The notes below the pieces were generated by a model, which searched no databases, was not told the origin of the DNA, and saw only the letters and a list, made by a program, of their open reading frames with translations. A stretch of DNA of 64,000 nucleotides from a virus: the IMG/VR virus record IMGVR_UViG_3300027791_001841, positions 16,894-80,893 of that record, one strand, 5' to 3'. The position numbers and the translations under genes were made by a program. Below are positions 33,142 through 41,728 of this stretch, piece after piece; the stretch's first letter is position 1, and every line of letters begins with the position of its first letter.

Positions 33142-33434
33142 GTGACGAATCACAAACTAAAAAAGTAAATATTGAATTAGAAGTTGATACAAGTATCGTT
33201 GATAGTTCTAAAAATAGATATCAAGGCTTAATCGATCTTGCTAAAGCAGTAGACGCTTGGAGAATTTTTCCAAGAGCATTCCTAACTGTTTACATTGTAC
33301 TACTATACAAAGTAGTAATTTGGTATATGGGCATCGGCACAGCAGTTACTATGGAACAAAGTGGGCTTGTATCAATTGTTGTTGGTGCTGGCGCAGCATG
33401 GTTTGGTTTATACACTGGAACCAGTAAGAAGTAG
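33138..33434 (+). CDS. Candidate holin, 98 aa
   Basis: A hydrophilic N-terminus of 40 residues is followed by two transmembrane segments (FLTVYIVLLYKVVIWYM and VSIVVGAGAAWFGLYTG) and a short Lys-Lys end. The Gly/Ala-rich second span and the 'IFPRAFL...Y' context resemble GTA/3TM-type phage holins. Its place among the lysis genes supports this. It could instead be another small phage membrane protein. Confidence 0.6.
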   Translation: MSDESQTKKVNIELEVDTSIVDSSKNRYQGLIDLAKAVDAWRIFPRAFLTVYIVLLYKVVIWYMGIGTAVTMEQSGLVSIVVGAGAAWFGLYTGTSKK

Positions 33435-33463
33435 TCCGTTAGCATTTAAAAATAAGTACTAGT

Positions 33464-34264
33464 ATGGATTATTACACTGTACTAGGCGTTAGCAAAAATG
33501 CTTCACAAGAAGAACTTAAGAAAGCATATAAGAAATCAAGTATGCAACATCACCCCGACAGGGGTGGTGATGAATCTAAGTTTAAAGAAATCAACGAAGC
33601 ATACAGCACTCTAAAAGATCCCGTTAAAAGACAGCAGTACGACAGTCCTCAGCCACAGGGGTTCGAGCAAAACTATGGCAACTTCAACGATATATTTGGT
33701 AGTATGTTCGGCCAAGGGTTCCAACAACAACAAAGACGTCCTCAAAATAGACAAGTTGACATTGCAATTGACCTAACACTAGAAGAAGTGTTTGAAGGTA
33801 AACAGATTGCAATGGAAATCCAACTACCAACCGGTAGAACTAAATTAATCGATATTAATATTCCAGCAGGAGCCGATCACGGTCATACTGTCAGATATGC
33901 AGGAATGGGCGATAATTCTGTTCCAAACATTGCACCAGGCGACTTAATGGTGCATATTCGCATTCGCAATCACCGAGACTATCAACGTCACGGTGATAAT
34001 ATACTATGTGAGAAAAAAATGCTTGTGTGGGATTTAATGTTAGGATCAACTGTAGACATTACAACACTATCAGGCAGACAGTTAAGACTTAATATACCCG
34101 CTGGCTCACAACCTGATACAACATTAAGCTGTAACGGAGAAGGACTACCAAACATAAAAACAGGAAGGAAAGGCAACTTACTAGTTAGAATTAAAGCAAT
34201 TGTTCCATCTAACCTAACACCAGAACAACGAAAAAAGATTATGGAAGTAAAACATGGATTATAA
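33464..34264 (+). CDS. DnaJ/CbpA-type J-domain co-chaperone
   Basis: 266 residues. J domain at residues 1-63 with the HPD catalytic motif at 30-32 (HHPDRGG), then a Gly/Phe/Gln-rich linker (GSMFGQGFQQQQRR) and the two C-terminal substrate-binding domains (VDIAIDLTLEEVFEG onward). The zinc-finger region is missing, so this is a class B protein like CbpA. It would stimulate host DnaK, for phage assembly or, given the adjacent iscU-iscA, for cluster transfer. It overlaps def by 11 nt. Confidence 0.92.
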   Translation: MDYYTVLGVSKNASQEELKKAYKKSSMQHHPDRGGDESKFKEINEAYSTLKDPVKRQQYDSPQPQGFEQNYGNFNDIFGSMFGQGFQQQQRRPQNRQVDIAIDLTLEEVFEGKQIAMEIQLPTGRTKLIDINIPAGADHGHTVRYAGMGDNSVPNIAPGDLMVHIRIRNHRDYQRHGDNILCEKKMLVWDLMLGSTVDITTLSGRQLRLNIPAGSQPDTTLSCNGEGLPNIKTGRKGNLLVRIKAIVPSNLTPEQRKKIMEVKHGL

Positions 34265-34778
34265 ATTAGATTTAGATTATAAGTTAGGTATGCATCAATC
34301 GTTAAAAGAACAAAGCGATATATGGGATTTTGAAAAAGAAGAGTTAGATCCTGAAGAACTCGAACATGATATGTGTAACTTTATGTTAAATCACAACGGC
34401 ATTGGTCTTGCTGCTAATCAATTAAATATTAGAAAGAGAGTATTTACAATTGGCTCTCAAAATGTTCCAGGCTTTCCTGAACCATTTGCTGTTTTTAATC
34501 CTGTAATTTTAGAATCCAGCGAAGATAAAGTTTTGCAGAAAGAAGGATGTTTGAGTTTTCCAGGACTATGGTTGCATTTAAAAAGACCCAAGTCAATTAT
34601 AGCACAATATCAAAACTCTAAAGGCGTAACAAAAGAAGCAAAAATTGAAGGATACCTTGCTACATGCTTTCAACACGAATTAGATCACCTAAATGGCATT
34701 TGTTTCGTTGACAAAGTGGGGCGATTGAAGTTACAATTAGCTATGACGAAATTAAAAAAGAGATTAAAAAAACAATGA
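34254..34778 (+). CDS. def: Peptide deformylase
   Basis: 174 residues. The three metal/active-site motifs are complete: GIGLAANQ at 49-56, EGCLSFP at 97-103 (ligand Cys99) and HELDH at 141-145. It removes the formyl group from new proteins. The C-terminus is a basic helix (KLKKRLKKQ) as in bacterial enzymes, longer than in many phage versions. It overlaps clpA by 4 nt (ATGA). Confidence 0.95.
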   Translation: MDYKLDLDYKLGMHQSLKEQSDIWDFEKEELDPEELEHDMCNFMLNHNGIGLAANQLNIRKRVFTIGSQNVPGFPEPFAVFNPVILESSEDKVLQKEGCLSFPGLWLHLKRPKSIIAQYQNSKGVTKEAKIEGYLATCFQHELDHLNGICFVDKVGRLKLQLAMTKLKKRLKKQ

Positions 34779-37132
34779 TTGAACCTAGTAAACAACTACA
34801 AGCAATTTTTGACTCATCAGTTAGTATTGCACAAAAGTATACACATACCAACATTACTATTGAACACTTAGTATGTGCTATTTTTAGTGATACTGAAACC
34901 GCAGCAGGACTACAAGAGTTTGGTGCCGATGTTGATTTTATTAAAACTAACTTAGAGCACTATCTAAAAAATAATTTAGCTGATATTACATCTAACGATC
35001 CACAAATTGTACCTAAAAAAACTGCATCAGTCGAACGTGTTTTAAATAGATGCTTTACACAAGTGTTATTCAGTGGACGTAATCAAATTGAAACAGCTGA
35101 TGTTATTATTAGTGTTATGAGTGAAAAGAATTCTTTTGCATTTTACTTCTTATCAAAAGGCGGAATTAATAAAGAAAAATTTGTCCAGCATTTCCAAAAG
35201 CATCACGTAAACAACGAAGAATTTTTTGAAGGCGACGAAGGAGAAGTTAATTTGAGTCCAGATCAGCTTGACAGGATTATTAATCAATTCTGTACTAACT
35301 TATCTATGAAAGCTAAACAGCGTGTAATTGATCCTGTTATCGGGCGTGATGATGAAATTGAAAAAATTGAATTAGTACTAGCTAGACGTAATAAAGCAAA
35401 TGTACTAATGGTTGGTGATCCAGGAGTTGGTAAAACTGCTATTGCAGAAGGCCTTGCACGTAAGATTTTTGAAAAGAAAGTTCCTAAGTTTATTCAAGAC
35501 CACCTTGTGTTTAGTTTAGATATTAGTGCATTAGTTGCTGGTAGTAAATATAGAGGCGACTTTGAAGAACGTATTAAAGCAGTATTAACAGCATTAGAAC
35601 GCAAAGGTAATATTATTTTGTTCATCGACGAAGCACATATGATGAGCGGAGCTGGATCAGCATCACAAGGTTCAAACGATCTTGCTAACATGTTAAAGCC
35701 TGCACTTACTAAAGGCAACATGAAAGTTATTGCTTCAACTACTTGGGAAGAGTATCGCAAGTACTTTGAAAAGGATCGTGCATTAATGCGTCGATTCCAA
35801 CGTGTAACTGTTGATGAACCTACACCTGAACTTACTGTAAAGATTATTAGAGGACTACGCAAGTACTATGAGCAACATCATAATGTTAAAATTACTGATG
35901 ATGCTATCCAACAAGCAGTAAATCTTTCAATTAAATATATGGCTGATAAGAAATTACCAGACAAAGCAATTGATATTATTGATTGTGCATCTGCAAGGTA
36001 CAAACTTAATGATGCTAAAGAAAATGAAGGCATCGTTCAGTTAGTTGATATTGAACAAGTTACATTTGAACTTTCTAAAATGATCAGTATGCCTTTAGAA
36101 ACTGTATCACAAAAAGAAAGTGGTAACCTTGCAGGACTTGATGTTGCTATGAAGAAAGCAGTGTTTGGACAAGATACCGCAGTTGAATCTATTCTTGATA
36201 AAATCTTTGTTGCACAAAGTGGAATGAAAGATCCTAATAAACCTATTGGTAGCTTTTTATTCTTAGGCCCAACTGGCACAGGTAAAACTGAAACTGCAAA
36301 ATCACTTGCTGATAAAATGGGCATGACACTTATTAGATTTGATATGAGTGAATACCAAGAAAAGCATAGTGTTGCAAGATTAATTGGTGCGCCTCCAGGG
36401 TACGTAGGTTACGATGATGATGCTGGACAGCTAATTAATAAACTACAAGAAACTCCTAATGCAGTATTACTATTAGACGAAATTGAAAAAGCACATAAGG
36501 ATGTATCAAATATTTTGTTACAATTTATGGATAATGGATTTGTTACAGGCTCAAATGGTAAGAAAGCAGACGGACGTAATACTATTCTTATTATGACATC
36601 AAACTTAGGTGCTGCTGATAACGAATCAAAACTTATTGGTTTTGCTGACAATGAAAAAGATACTGAAGACGATAAAGCAGTTAAAAAGTTCTTTGCTCCA
36701 GAGTTTAGAAATAGACTTGATGGCACTGTTAAATTTGCTAAACTTTCTAAAACTGTTGTTAAGAGCATTGTTGGTAAATTTATTGCTGAACTTAATACTC
36801 AACTCAAAGAGAAAAACATTTTAATTACATTAGATAAAGATGCTGTTGACTGGGTAGCAAAGAAAGGTTACAATCCTAAGATGGGTGCAAGACCGTTAGC
36901 AAGAGTTATTGATACTAATATTAAAACGCCTCTAAGTCGAAGAGTGCTGTTTGGTGATTTAGCAGAGGGTGGCAAAGTTGCTGTTAGCATTGTAAATGAT
37001 ACACCTGAATTTAAAGTAACGCCGATGCCAAAGCCTTTAACTAAAGATCAACGTAAAGCAAAAAAGTTAGAAGCTAAAGCTAAAATTGAAGAGGCTACTA
37101 AGAGTGTTACAGAAACCCAAGATAACCAATAA
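34775..37132 (+). CDS. clpA: ClpA-type AAA+ unfoldase with a ClpP-docking loop
   Basis: 785 residues, slightly longer than E. coli ClpA. An N-terminal Clp domain (about residues 1-145), AAA+ ring 1 (Walker A GDPGVGKT about residue 204) and ring 2 (Walker A GPTGTGKT about residue 498) are present. The ClpB/Hsp104 middle coiled coil is absent. An IGF tripeptide at residues 621-623 lies where ClpA has its IGL ClpP-binding loop; ClpX uses IGF. The enzyme is therefore predicted to dock host ClpP and redirect proteolysis. The C-terminus has a Lys/Glu-rich extension. Confidence 0.92.
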   Translation: MIEPSKQLQAIFDSSVSIAQKYTHTNITIEHLVCAIFSDTETAAGLQEFGADVDFIKTNLEHYLKNNLADITSNDPQIVPKKTASVERVLNRCFTQVLFSGRNQIETADVIISVMSEKNSFAFYFLSKGGINKEKFVQHFQKHHVNNEEFFEGDEGEVNLSPDQLDRIINQFCTNLSMKAKQRVIDPVIGRDDEIEKIELVLARRNKANVLMVGDPGVGKTAIAEGLARKIFEKKVPKFIQDHLVFSLDISALVAGSKYRGDFEERIKAVLTALERKGNIILFIDEAHMMSGAGSASQGSNDLANMLKPALTKGNMKVIASTTWEEYRKYFEKDRALMRRFQRVTVDEPTPELTVKIIRGLRKYYEQHHNVKITDDAIQQAVNLSIKYMADKKLPDKAIDIIDCASARYKLNDAKENEGIVQLVDIEQVTFELSKMISMPLETVSQKESGNLAGLDVAMKKAVFGQDTAVESILDKIFVAQSGMKDPNKPIGSFLFLGPTGTGKTETAKSLADKMGMTLIRFDMSEYQEKHSVARLIGAPPGYVGYDDDAGQLINKLQETPNAVLLLDEIEKAHKDVSNILLQFMDNGFVTGSNGKKADGRNTILIMTSNLGAADNESKLIGFADNEKDTEDDKAVKKFFAPEFRNRLDGTVKFAKLSKTVVKSIVGKFIAELNTQLKEKNILITLDKDAVDWVAKKGYNPKMGARPLARVIDTNIKTPLSRRVLFGDLAEGGKVAVSIVNDTPEFKVTPMPKPLTKDQRKAKKLEAKAKIEEATKSVTETQDNQ

Positions 37133-37817
37133 GAAATTTTATAATAAGTTTATATATAAAGTTAGTTTAAAGTTGCCGGGAGCTCGCGCTCTTCGGCTGC
37201 TTTCATACGCTCAAATTATTAACTTTATTTCTGTTCCACCGCCACATAGCCATTATCAACCTGATCCTAATCGAGGCTATATGGACTGGAGAGTAAAAGT
37301 AGGCAATACAATACACAACAACGCCAAAACTTGGTCTAAAATTATATCTTTATTTTCTGGAGTGCCAAAAAAAGATCTTTCGTTTCGAGTTGAAGGTGAA
37401 AGTGTAGACGTATATACAAACGATGTTAGTTTATATAATGAAGTAAGCCAGCAATTTAATGATATAACACTCCAAAGATCGCAACCTGCTGCTGGTATGG
37501 AAGACATTCTACTTAATAGTACAAGAGAGATATTTGTAGATAAATTGCCGTATGGTCGATATAATTATCGAGTTGATTTAAAGTGGCCAACTAAATTAGC
37601 ATGGGACGATATAGATAAATTATGCAATTTTTTTGAAGCACAACGTCCACGTATTACATTTACAGAATCTATTAAAAAATGGTTTTATGTTAATCGCCCT
37701 TATATGCAGACTCGAAGATACATCTATGTACAAGACGAACAAACATTAATGTTACTTAAATTAAGGTGTTCTGACAATATAGGCACAGTTTGTAAATATG
37801 TAGAAACAGGTAAATAG
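37104..37817 (+). CDS. Conserved phage protein of unknown function, about 237 aa
   Basis: I chose GTG 37104 because GAAGAGG lies 9 nt before it; TTG 37086 is also in frame. Either way the start overlaps the end of clpA. The beginning (ITNKKFYNKFIYKVSLKLPG) is shared by proteins of other T4-like phages. A second notable block is FEAQRPRITFTESIKKWF. No catalytic motif is recognised. It ends at the late-type box for the next gene. Confidence 0.65.
   Translation: MLQKPKITNKKFYNKFIYKVSLKLPGARALRLLSYAQIINFISVPPPHSHYQPDPNRGYMDWRVKVGNTIHNNAKTWSKIISLFSGVPKKDLSFRVEGESVDVYTNDVSLYNEVSQQFNDITLQRSQPAAGMEDILLNSTREIFVDKLPYGRYNYRVDLKWPTKLAWDDIDKLCNFFEAQRPRITFTESIKKWFYVNRPYMQTRRYIYVQDEQTLMLLKLRCSDNIGTVCKYVETGK
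37810..37816 (+). promoter_or_regulatory. T4-late-type box, 5 nt before the ATG
   Basis: GTAAATA, then 5 nt (GTAGT), then ATG 37822. The box overlaps the last codons of the previous gene. No Shine-Dalgarno sequence is present, so a leaderless transcript is predicted. Confidence 0.55.
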
Positions 37818-37821
37818 TAGT

Positions 37822-38184
37822 ATGAGTAATGAGAGTAGACAATTATTAGGCCTAATTGATTCGGTAGTATCCGACTCAGCGTATACGTACGGGTCTAAAT
37901 CAAAAGGCGCAGGGTATCATCGTAATAACGACGGTGTACATACTGTAGCTTATCAAGTGAACGCCTTCACTGGAACTATTAAAATCCAGGGAACATTAGC
38001 CGAAGATCCAGGTGATAATGACTGGGTAGATGTAATTGAATGGGGTGGAGATAGTGCATACTACTCTGCTAATGATTCAACAGATTACATTGGTACACAG
38101 ACCTTTACAGGTAAATTTATCTGGTTACGTGTAGGACATAATGTACAAGACGGGCGTATTATCCAAGTTCTTTATAACTATTAA
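37822..38184 (+). CDS. Probable virion protein, 120 aa
   Basis: Beta-rich and acidic, with many Tyr, Gly and Asp residues. The pattern 'VNAFTGTIKIQGTL....DW' then 'TGKFIWLRVGH' looks like a jelly-roll or Ig-type virion decoration or neck protein. Expression from a late-type box supports a structural role. The exact component is unknown. Confidence 0.6.
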   Translation: MSNESRQLLGLIDSVVSDSAYTYGSKSKGAGYHRNNDGVHTVAYQVNAFTGTIKIQGTLAEDPGDNDWVDVIEWGGDSAYYSANDSTDYIGTQTFTGKFIWLRVGHNVQDGRIIQVLYNY

Positions 38185-38199
38185 GTTTGCATTAAACAG

Positions 38200-38206
38200 C
38201 TAAATA
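38200..38206 (+). promoter_or_regulatory. T4-late-type promoter box (CTAAATA)
   Basis: CTAAATA 28 nt before ATG 38235, with AAAGGATT as ribosome site. It probably starts the internal-protein block. Confidence 0.6.
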
Positions 38207-38234
38207 CAGTATAACTCTATTAAAGGATTATACT

Positions 38235-39380
38235 ATGCGGGATCTATTGAACAAACTTAAACTACTAGAAAGTGCTGTAATCGATACAGAAACTTTTGCT
38301 GTTGAAGAAACAGAAGTGTCATCTGAAATAAGAGACAAAATTGGTGCGTGGATTGCTACGTTTGACACATACATTGGTGGCAATGGCGACACATTACCAG
38401 AAGGCTATTTGCAGTGGGCATTAAACTCAGGCATCACTACAGACTTTGTTGAAACTAATGAAGCTGACGCAATGATAAAAAAACATGGCGAAGATAAATT
38501 TGAAAACGATCCGATGTCATTTATTGATGAGATGCCAATCACAAAAGCATGTATAGATGAGCTTGAAGCAATTACAGGCAATGATGACCTTGAAGATAAC
38601 GCAAAAATAATTGATCAGGTAATGAATAGTGACGGTAATGAATCAGTGAGTGTAAAAGCAACTGAAGATAAAAACAAACCTGGACAGGGTGCATTAGATA
38701 AATTTAGAGAGTTGCATAGAAAAAGTATTGGTTCAAATGATGACGAAGTTGTTTTGAAAGAGTTAATTGAAGTAATTAATGACGATTCTTTATTCGCAGA
38801 TGAATTTACAGCACTTAGAGCGTTTACTAGTCCATCACAGTATGACGACTCAGAGATAGTGACAGTACAAGATATCCCTGGAAATACTCCTGATGAAAAA
38901 ATTGAGACACTTCTAAAAGCAATAGATGATGATTCATGGGTAGAAAGTTTTGCTGAAATGTTAATGAAAGATTTTAGCATGGGAGAAAATACCAATCAAG
39001 AATTTGATAGAATTAAAGAACTTGCCGGTGCAAGTATTGATGAAACATATGATGACGATGATGCATTCTACGAAGCGTACGGTGAGATGTGGTTCAACGA
39101 AGATGAAATTATAGACGAAGCAGAGTATCAAGGACGCAAAGTTAAACTTGGCAAGCCAATGCAAGGTGATGTTAAGAAGTTTAAAGTTTATGTTAAAGAT
39201 CCTAAAACAGGTAATGTTAAAAAAGTAAACTTTGGTCACGGCGGAAGTAGTGTTAAAGGTAAAGCTATGAGCATTAAAAAGAATAATCCAAAAAGACGCA
39301 AGAGCTTTAGAGCAAGACACAACTGTGATAATCCAGGACCGCGTACTAAAGCACGTTACTGGTCATGTAGGAAGTGGTAA
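38235..39380 (+). CDS. Phage protein with the conserved Cys-containing basic C-terminal module, 381 aa
   Basis: The N-terminus MRDLLNKLKLLES contains a possible T4-type prohead protease site (L-L-E after residue 12). Residues 15-300 are very acidic and helical. The last about 80 residues switch to strongly basic: KKFKVYVKDPKTGNVKKV, then RARHNCDNPGP and KARYWSCRKW. This module appears at the ends of many virion-associated proteins of T4-like marine phages. A prohead core or internal protein is inferred. It is followed 1 nt later by the next gene. Confidence 0.7.
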   Translation: MRDLLNKLKLLESAVIDTETFAVEETEVSSEIRDKIGAWIATFDTYIGGNGDTLPEGYLQWALNSGITTDFVETNEADAMIKKHGEDKFENDPMSFIDEMPITKACIDELEAITGNDDLEDNAKIIDQVMNSDGNESVSVKATEDKNKPGQGALDKFRELHRKSIGSNDDEVVLKELIEVINDDSLFADEFTALRAFTSPSQYDDSEIVTVQDIPGNTPDEKIETLLKAIDDDSWVESFAEMLMKDFSMGENTNQEFDRIKELAGASIDETYDDDDAFYEAYGEMWFNEDEIIDEAEYQGRKVKLGKPMQGDVKKFKVYVKDPKTGNVKKVNFGHGGSSVKGKAMSIKKNNPKRRKSFRARHNCDNPGPRTKARYWSCRKW

Positions 39381-39381
39381 T

Positions 39382-39720
39382 ATGTTATTAAACGAACTAT
39401 TCTCAAGTATTGGTAGAGCAGAACACGAACGTGAAGAAGTTAATTGGCATGACGACTTAAGAGTCTTTATTGACAATGACAACGAAGCAATGACCAACGT
39501 GTTATTTCCTGCTATTAAGAAACATCAAAAATTTAAAGGTCACCCAAACGCATATAAAATTTATATTAGACCTTTAGAAAAGTGCAAAGAAATGTACTGC
39601 AATAAATTTGATATTCAAAACCCTGAAGAAAAGTTCACTAGAGAAAACCTTATTTCACTTGCTAGAGCAATGGCTAAGGAACAAGACGAACATATAGAGA
39701 ATGGTGATTATGAGAATTAG
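39382..39720 (+). CDS. Small phage protein, 112 aa (candidate internal protein)
   Basis: ATG 39382 is chosen over an in-frame ATG 39325 inside the preceding gene. The N-terminus MLLNELFSSIG resembles those of its neighbours (MLLSELF at 42422, MRIRDLF at 39710). The body is mixed and charged with IKKHQKFKGHPNAYKIYIRP as a notable stretch. No enzyme motif. The end overlaps the next gene by 11 nt. Confidence 0.65.
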   Translation: MLLNELFSSIGRAEHEREEVNWHDDLRVFIDNDNEAMTNVLFPAIKKHQKFKGHPNAYKIYIRPLEKCKEMYCNKFDIQNPEEKFTRENLISLARAMAKEQDEHIENGDYEN

Positions 39721-40324
39721 AGATCTATTTGAAGCTGCTGGAGACAAGCATGTGTCTTTTTGCTTTGGACGTTTTAATCCACCTACCTTAGGTCATAAAC
39801 AAGTGTTTGACACTTTAAAAAGTGTTGGTGGCGATTATAAAATCTATACTAGTCAAACCCAAAATAATAAAAAAGATCCCCTAGACTATGCTACTAAAGT
39901 AAATTTTATTCGTAAAATACATCCTTCATATGCTGATAACGTAGTTGAAGATACAAACCTTAATACCATTCTTAAAGTAGCAGTATCGTTAGAAGACCAA
40001 AATTATAATCATGTAACATTTGTTGCTGGTAGTGATAGAGTTGAAGCTATGGGCAAACTACTTAAAGATTATAACGGCAAAGAAGGCCCTCATGGGTATT
40101 ATAATTTTGAAACAATCGATCTTAAATCCAGCGGTCAAAGAGAAGATGGTGCTGAAGGTGTAGAAGGTATTAGTGGTACACTAGCAAGAGCTGATGCTGC
40201 TAATAGTGATATAAATAAATTTGCACAACATACTGGTGCAGGTGAATTTGCTGACGAACTTTATAGCGCAGTAAGAAAAGGACTAGGTATTAAAGATGAA
40301 AACACAGGGGAAGACAATGAATAA
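39710..40324 (+). CDS. Nucleotidyltransferase-fold protein (HxGH type), candidate packaged enzyme
   Basis: 204 residues from ATG 39710 (the ATG at 39701 would add MVI). After MRIRDLFEAAGDKH comes the cytidylyl/NMN adenylyltransferase motif CFGRFNPPTLGHKQV (residues 17-31, T-x-GH form) and later VTFVAGSDRVEAM. The C-terminal ISGT with SGQREDG fits the second nucleotide-binding loop (ISST-like). The substrate could be a nicotinamide or phospho-compound. L-F-E at residues 6-8 matches the T4 gp21 cleavage rule, so it may be packed in the head and trimmed. Confidence 0.75.
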   Translation: MRIRDLFEAAGDKHVSFCFGRFNPPTLGHKQVFDTLKSVGGDYKIYTSQTQNNKKDPLDYATKVNFIRKIHPSYADNVVEDTNLNTILKVAVSLEDQNYNHVTFVAGSDRVEAMGKLLKDYNGKEGPHGYYNFETIDLKSSGQREDGAEGVEGISGTLARADAANSDINKFAQHTGAGEFADELYSAVRKGLGIKDENTGEDNE

Positions 40325-41528
40325 TAAAATAAGAAATGAAGCTAGATCAAGTGCATCAGACCAAGCGGCAGCAGCTGGCGCTTATAATGGTGGCAAGAGT
40401 ATCGGTAAGCAAAATAAAAAACCCGGGCAAATGAAACGTTCACAAGCAGATAAAGATGCTGGTGTTGCAAGGATGCGTGATGAAGATGAAGCCGCTAAAA
40501 AAGCACAAAGAGATAGATTTGCCGCAATGAAAAAAGAATCGTACACTCCTACAAAAGACAAAGATGATTACGATGCTAAAGCAAAGGTCTTACAAGGTAT
40601 TCAGTTAGATCCTGAAACTTCAAAAGATCCAGAACTTAGAAAAGAATTAATTAAACGCAAAAACGCATTAGAAAAAGACAAGGCAAAACTTACAGATGCG
40701 TACGATCATCCAGAAGGAGCGAAGCTATCACGTCTTGGTAGAATACTTATGGACAAAGCAATTACAACTAAAGACGATGCATTATCAAATGTACTGTCAA
40801 GAGTTGGAGACGAGCTAACACGTTATGGCGCACCAGGCGGAGCAAGAGATATTAAAGAGCTTGAGTCGAGAACAAAATTACCTCAAGCAAAAATTATGAA
40901 ACTTATGTCATGGGCTGATTCACAAAAAGATGATAGCATATCTAAAGTTAAAGATCCTAAACCAAGCGATGAACCAGATGGAGAAGATGGAGAGTTTGAC
41001 GAAGATATGCAAGGTAAAGACAATATGGGCTTTACAGATAAACAAATTAAAATGGCATATGGTGTTCTAAACAACCCAAGATACAAGGGAGGTAACTATT
41101 CAGGTGCTGTTGAAGTGATTAACAAAATTGCACCCGGCCTTGCAGATCATCCTAGTGTTGCAAAAGCACTACAAAGAACAAATGAAGCAGTTAAAGAAAG
41201 TGCTAACTTAACTGATAAAGAACTAGTAGACGCAGTGTTTAAAGCAATAGACCTAGCAAACAGTTTAGACGTACATTATGCTGTTGACAAAGTGGGCGAA
41301 TTTGCAGAAGATCTGTATAGTGCAGTAAACGGCACAAATGAATCAGTGTGTTCAGAATGTAACAAGCCTAGATTTGTTGCTATGCCAGAGTCAATTCAAA
41401 AGCAATACAGCACTGTTAACGAAGAAAAACAAAAAGGCGTTGACGGCAAAGTATGCTGGAAAGGCTACAAGCGTATGGGCACCAAGAAAAAAGGTGGCAA
41501 GACTGTAGACAACTGTGTTAAAATGTAA
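40317..41528 (+). CDS. Lys/Asp-rich phage protein with VCWKGY...VDNCVKM C-terminus, 403 aa
   Basis: ATG 40317 has GGGGAAG before it and is preferred over ATG 40296. Residues 1-90 are Ala/Lys/Asp-rich and probably disordered. The middle is helical; a 'GFTDKQIKMAYGVLNNPRYK' block follows an acidic linker. The C-terminal module (KGVDGKVCWKGYKRMG, then KKKGGKTVDNCVKM) recurs in many T4-like marine phage proteins. An internal or prohead role is inferred. Coupled to the next gene (TAATG). Confidence 0.65.
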   Translation: MNNKIRNEARSSASDQAAAAGAYNGGKSIGKQNKKPGQMKRSQADKDAGVARMRDEDEAAKKAQRDRFAAMKKESYTPTKDKDDYDAKAKVLQGIQLDPETSKDPELRKELIKRKNALEKDKAKLTDAYDHPEGAKLSRLGRILMDKAITTKDDALSNVLSRVGDELTRYGAPGGARDIKELESRTKLPQAKIMKLMSWADSQKDDSISKVKDPKPSDEPDGEDGEFDEDMQGKDNMGFTDKQIKMAYGVLNNPRYKGGNYSGAVEVINKIAPGLADHPSVAKALQRTNEAVKESANLTDKELVDAVFKAIDLANSLDVHYAVDKVGEFAEDLYSAVNGTNESVCSECNKPRFVAMPESIQKQYSTVNEEKQKGVDGKVCWKGYKRMGTKKKGGKTVDNCVKM

Positions 41529-41728
41529 TGACTGAACTAGACGATATTGTTAGACTTGCCGGCATTAATGAATTCAAAGGATATACTCCTTGGGAAGGCA
41601 GCAATATTAGTATTAGTGGAAATGAAAAAGGCGAGCTAATGAAACAGCATGATATTAAACCAGGCACCCCTGAATGGTTTAAACTATGGTTTTCATTACC
41701 TAAGTTGACAGGCGAAAAAGCGATATGA
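41528..41728 (+). CDS. Small phage protein, 66 aa
   Basis: TAATG with the preceding gene and ATGA with the next. The start, ELDDIVRLAGINEF, recalls a short helix found at the ends of other virion-associated proteins of this phage group. The rest (GTPEWFKLWFSLPKLTGE) is aromatic. The function is unknown. Confidence 0.6.
   Translation: MTELDDIVRLAGINEFKGYTPWEGSNISISGNEKGELMKQHDIKPGTPEWFKLWFSLPKLTGEKAI

Noticed and set aside
35494-36768. Several minus-strand open frames inside clpA
   Set aside because: They mirror the codon bias of the conserved AAA+ gene, lack ribosome sites and show no recognisable protein features.
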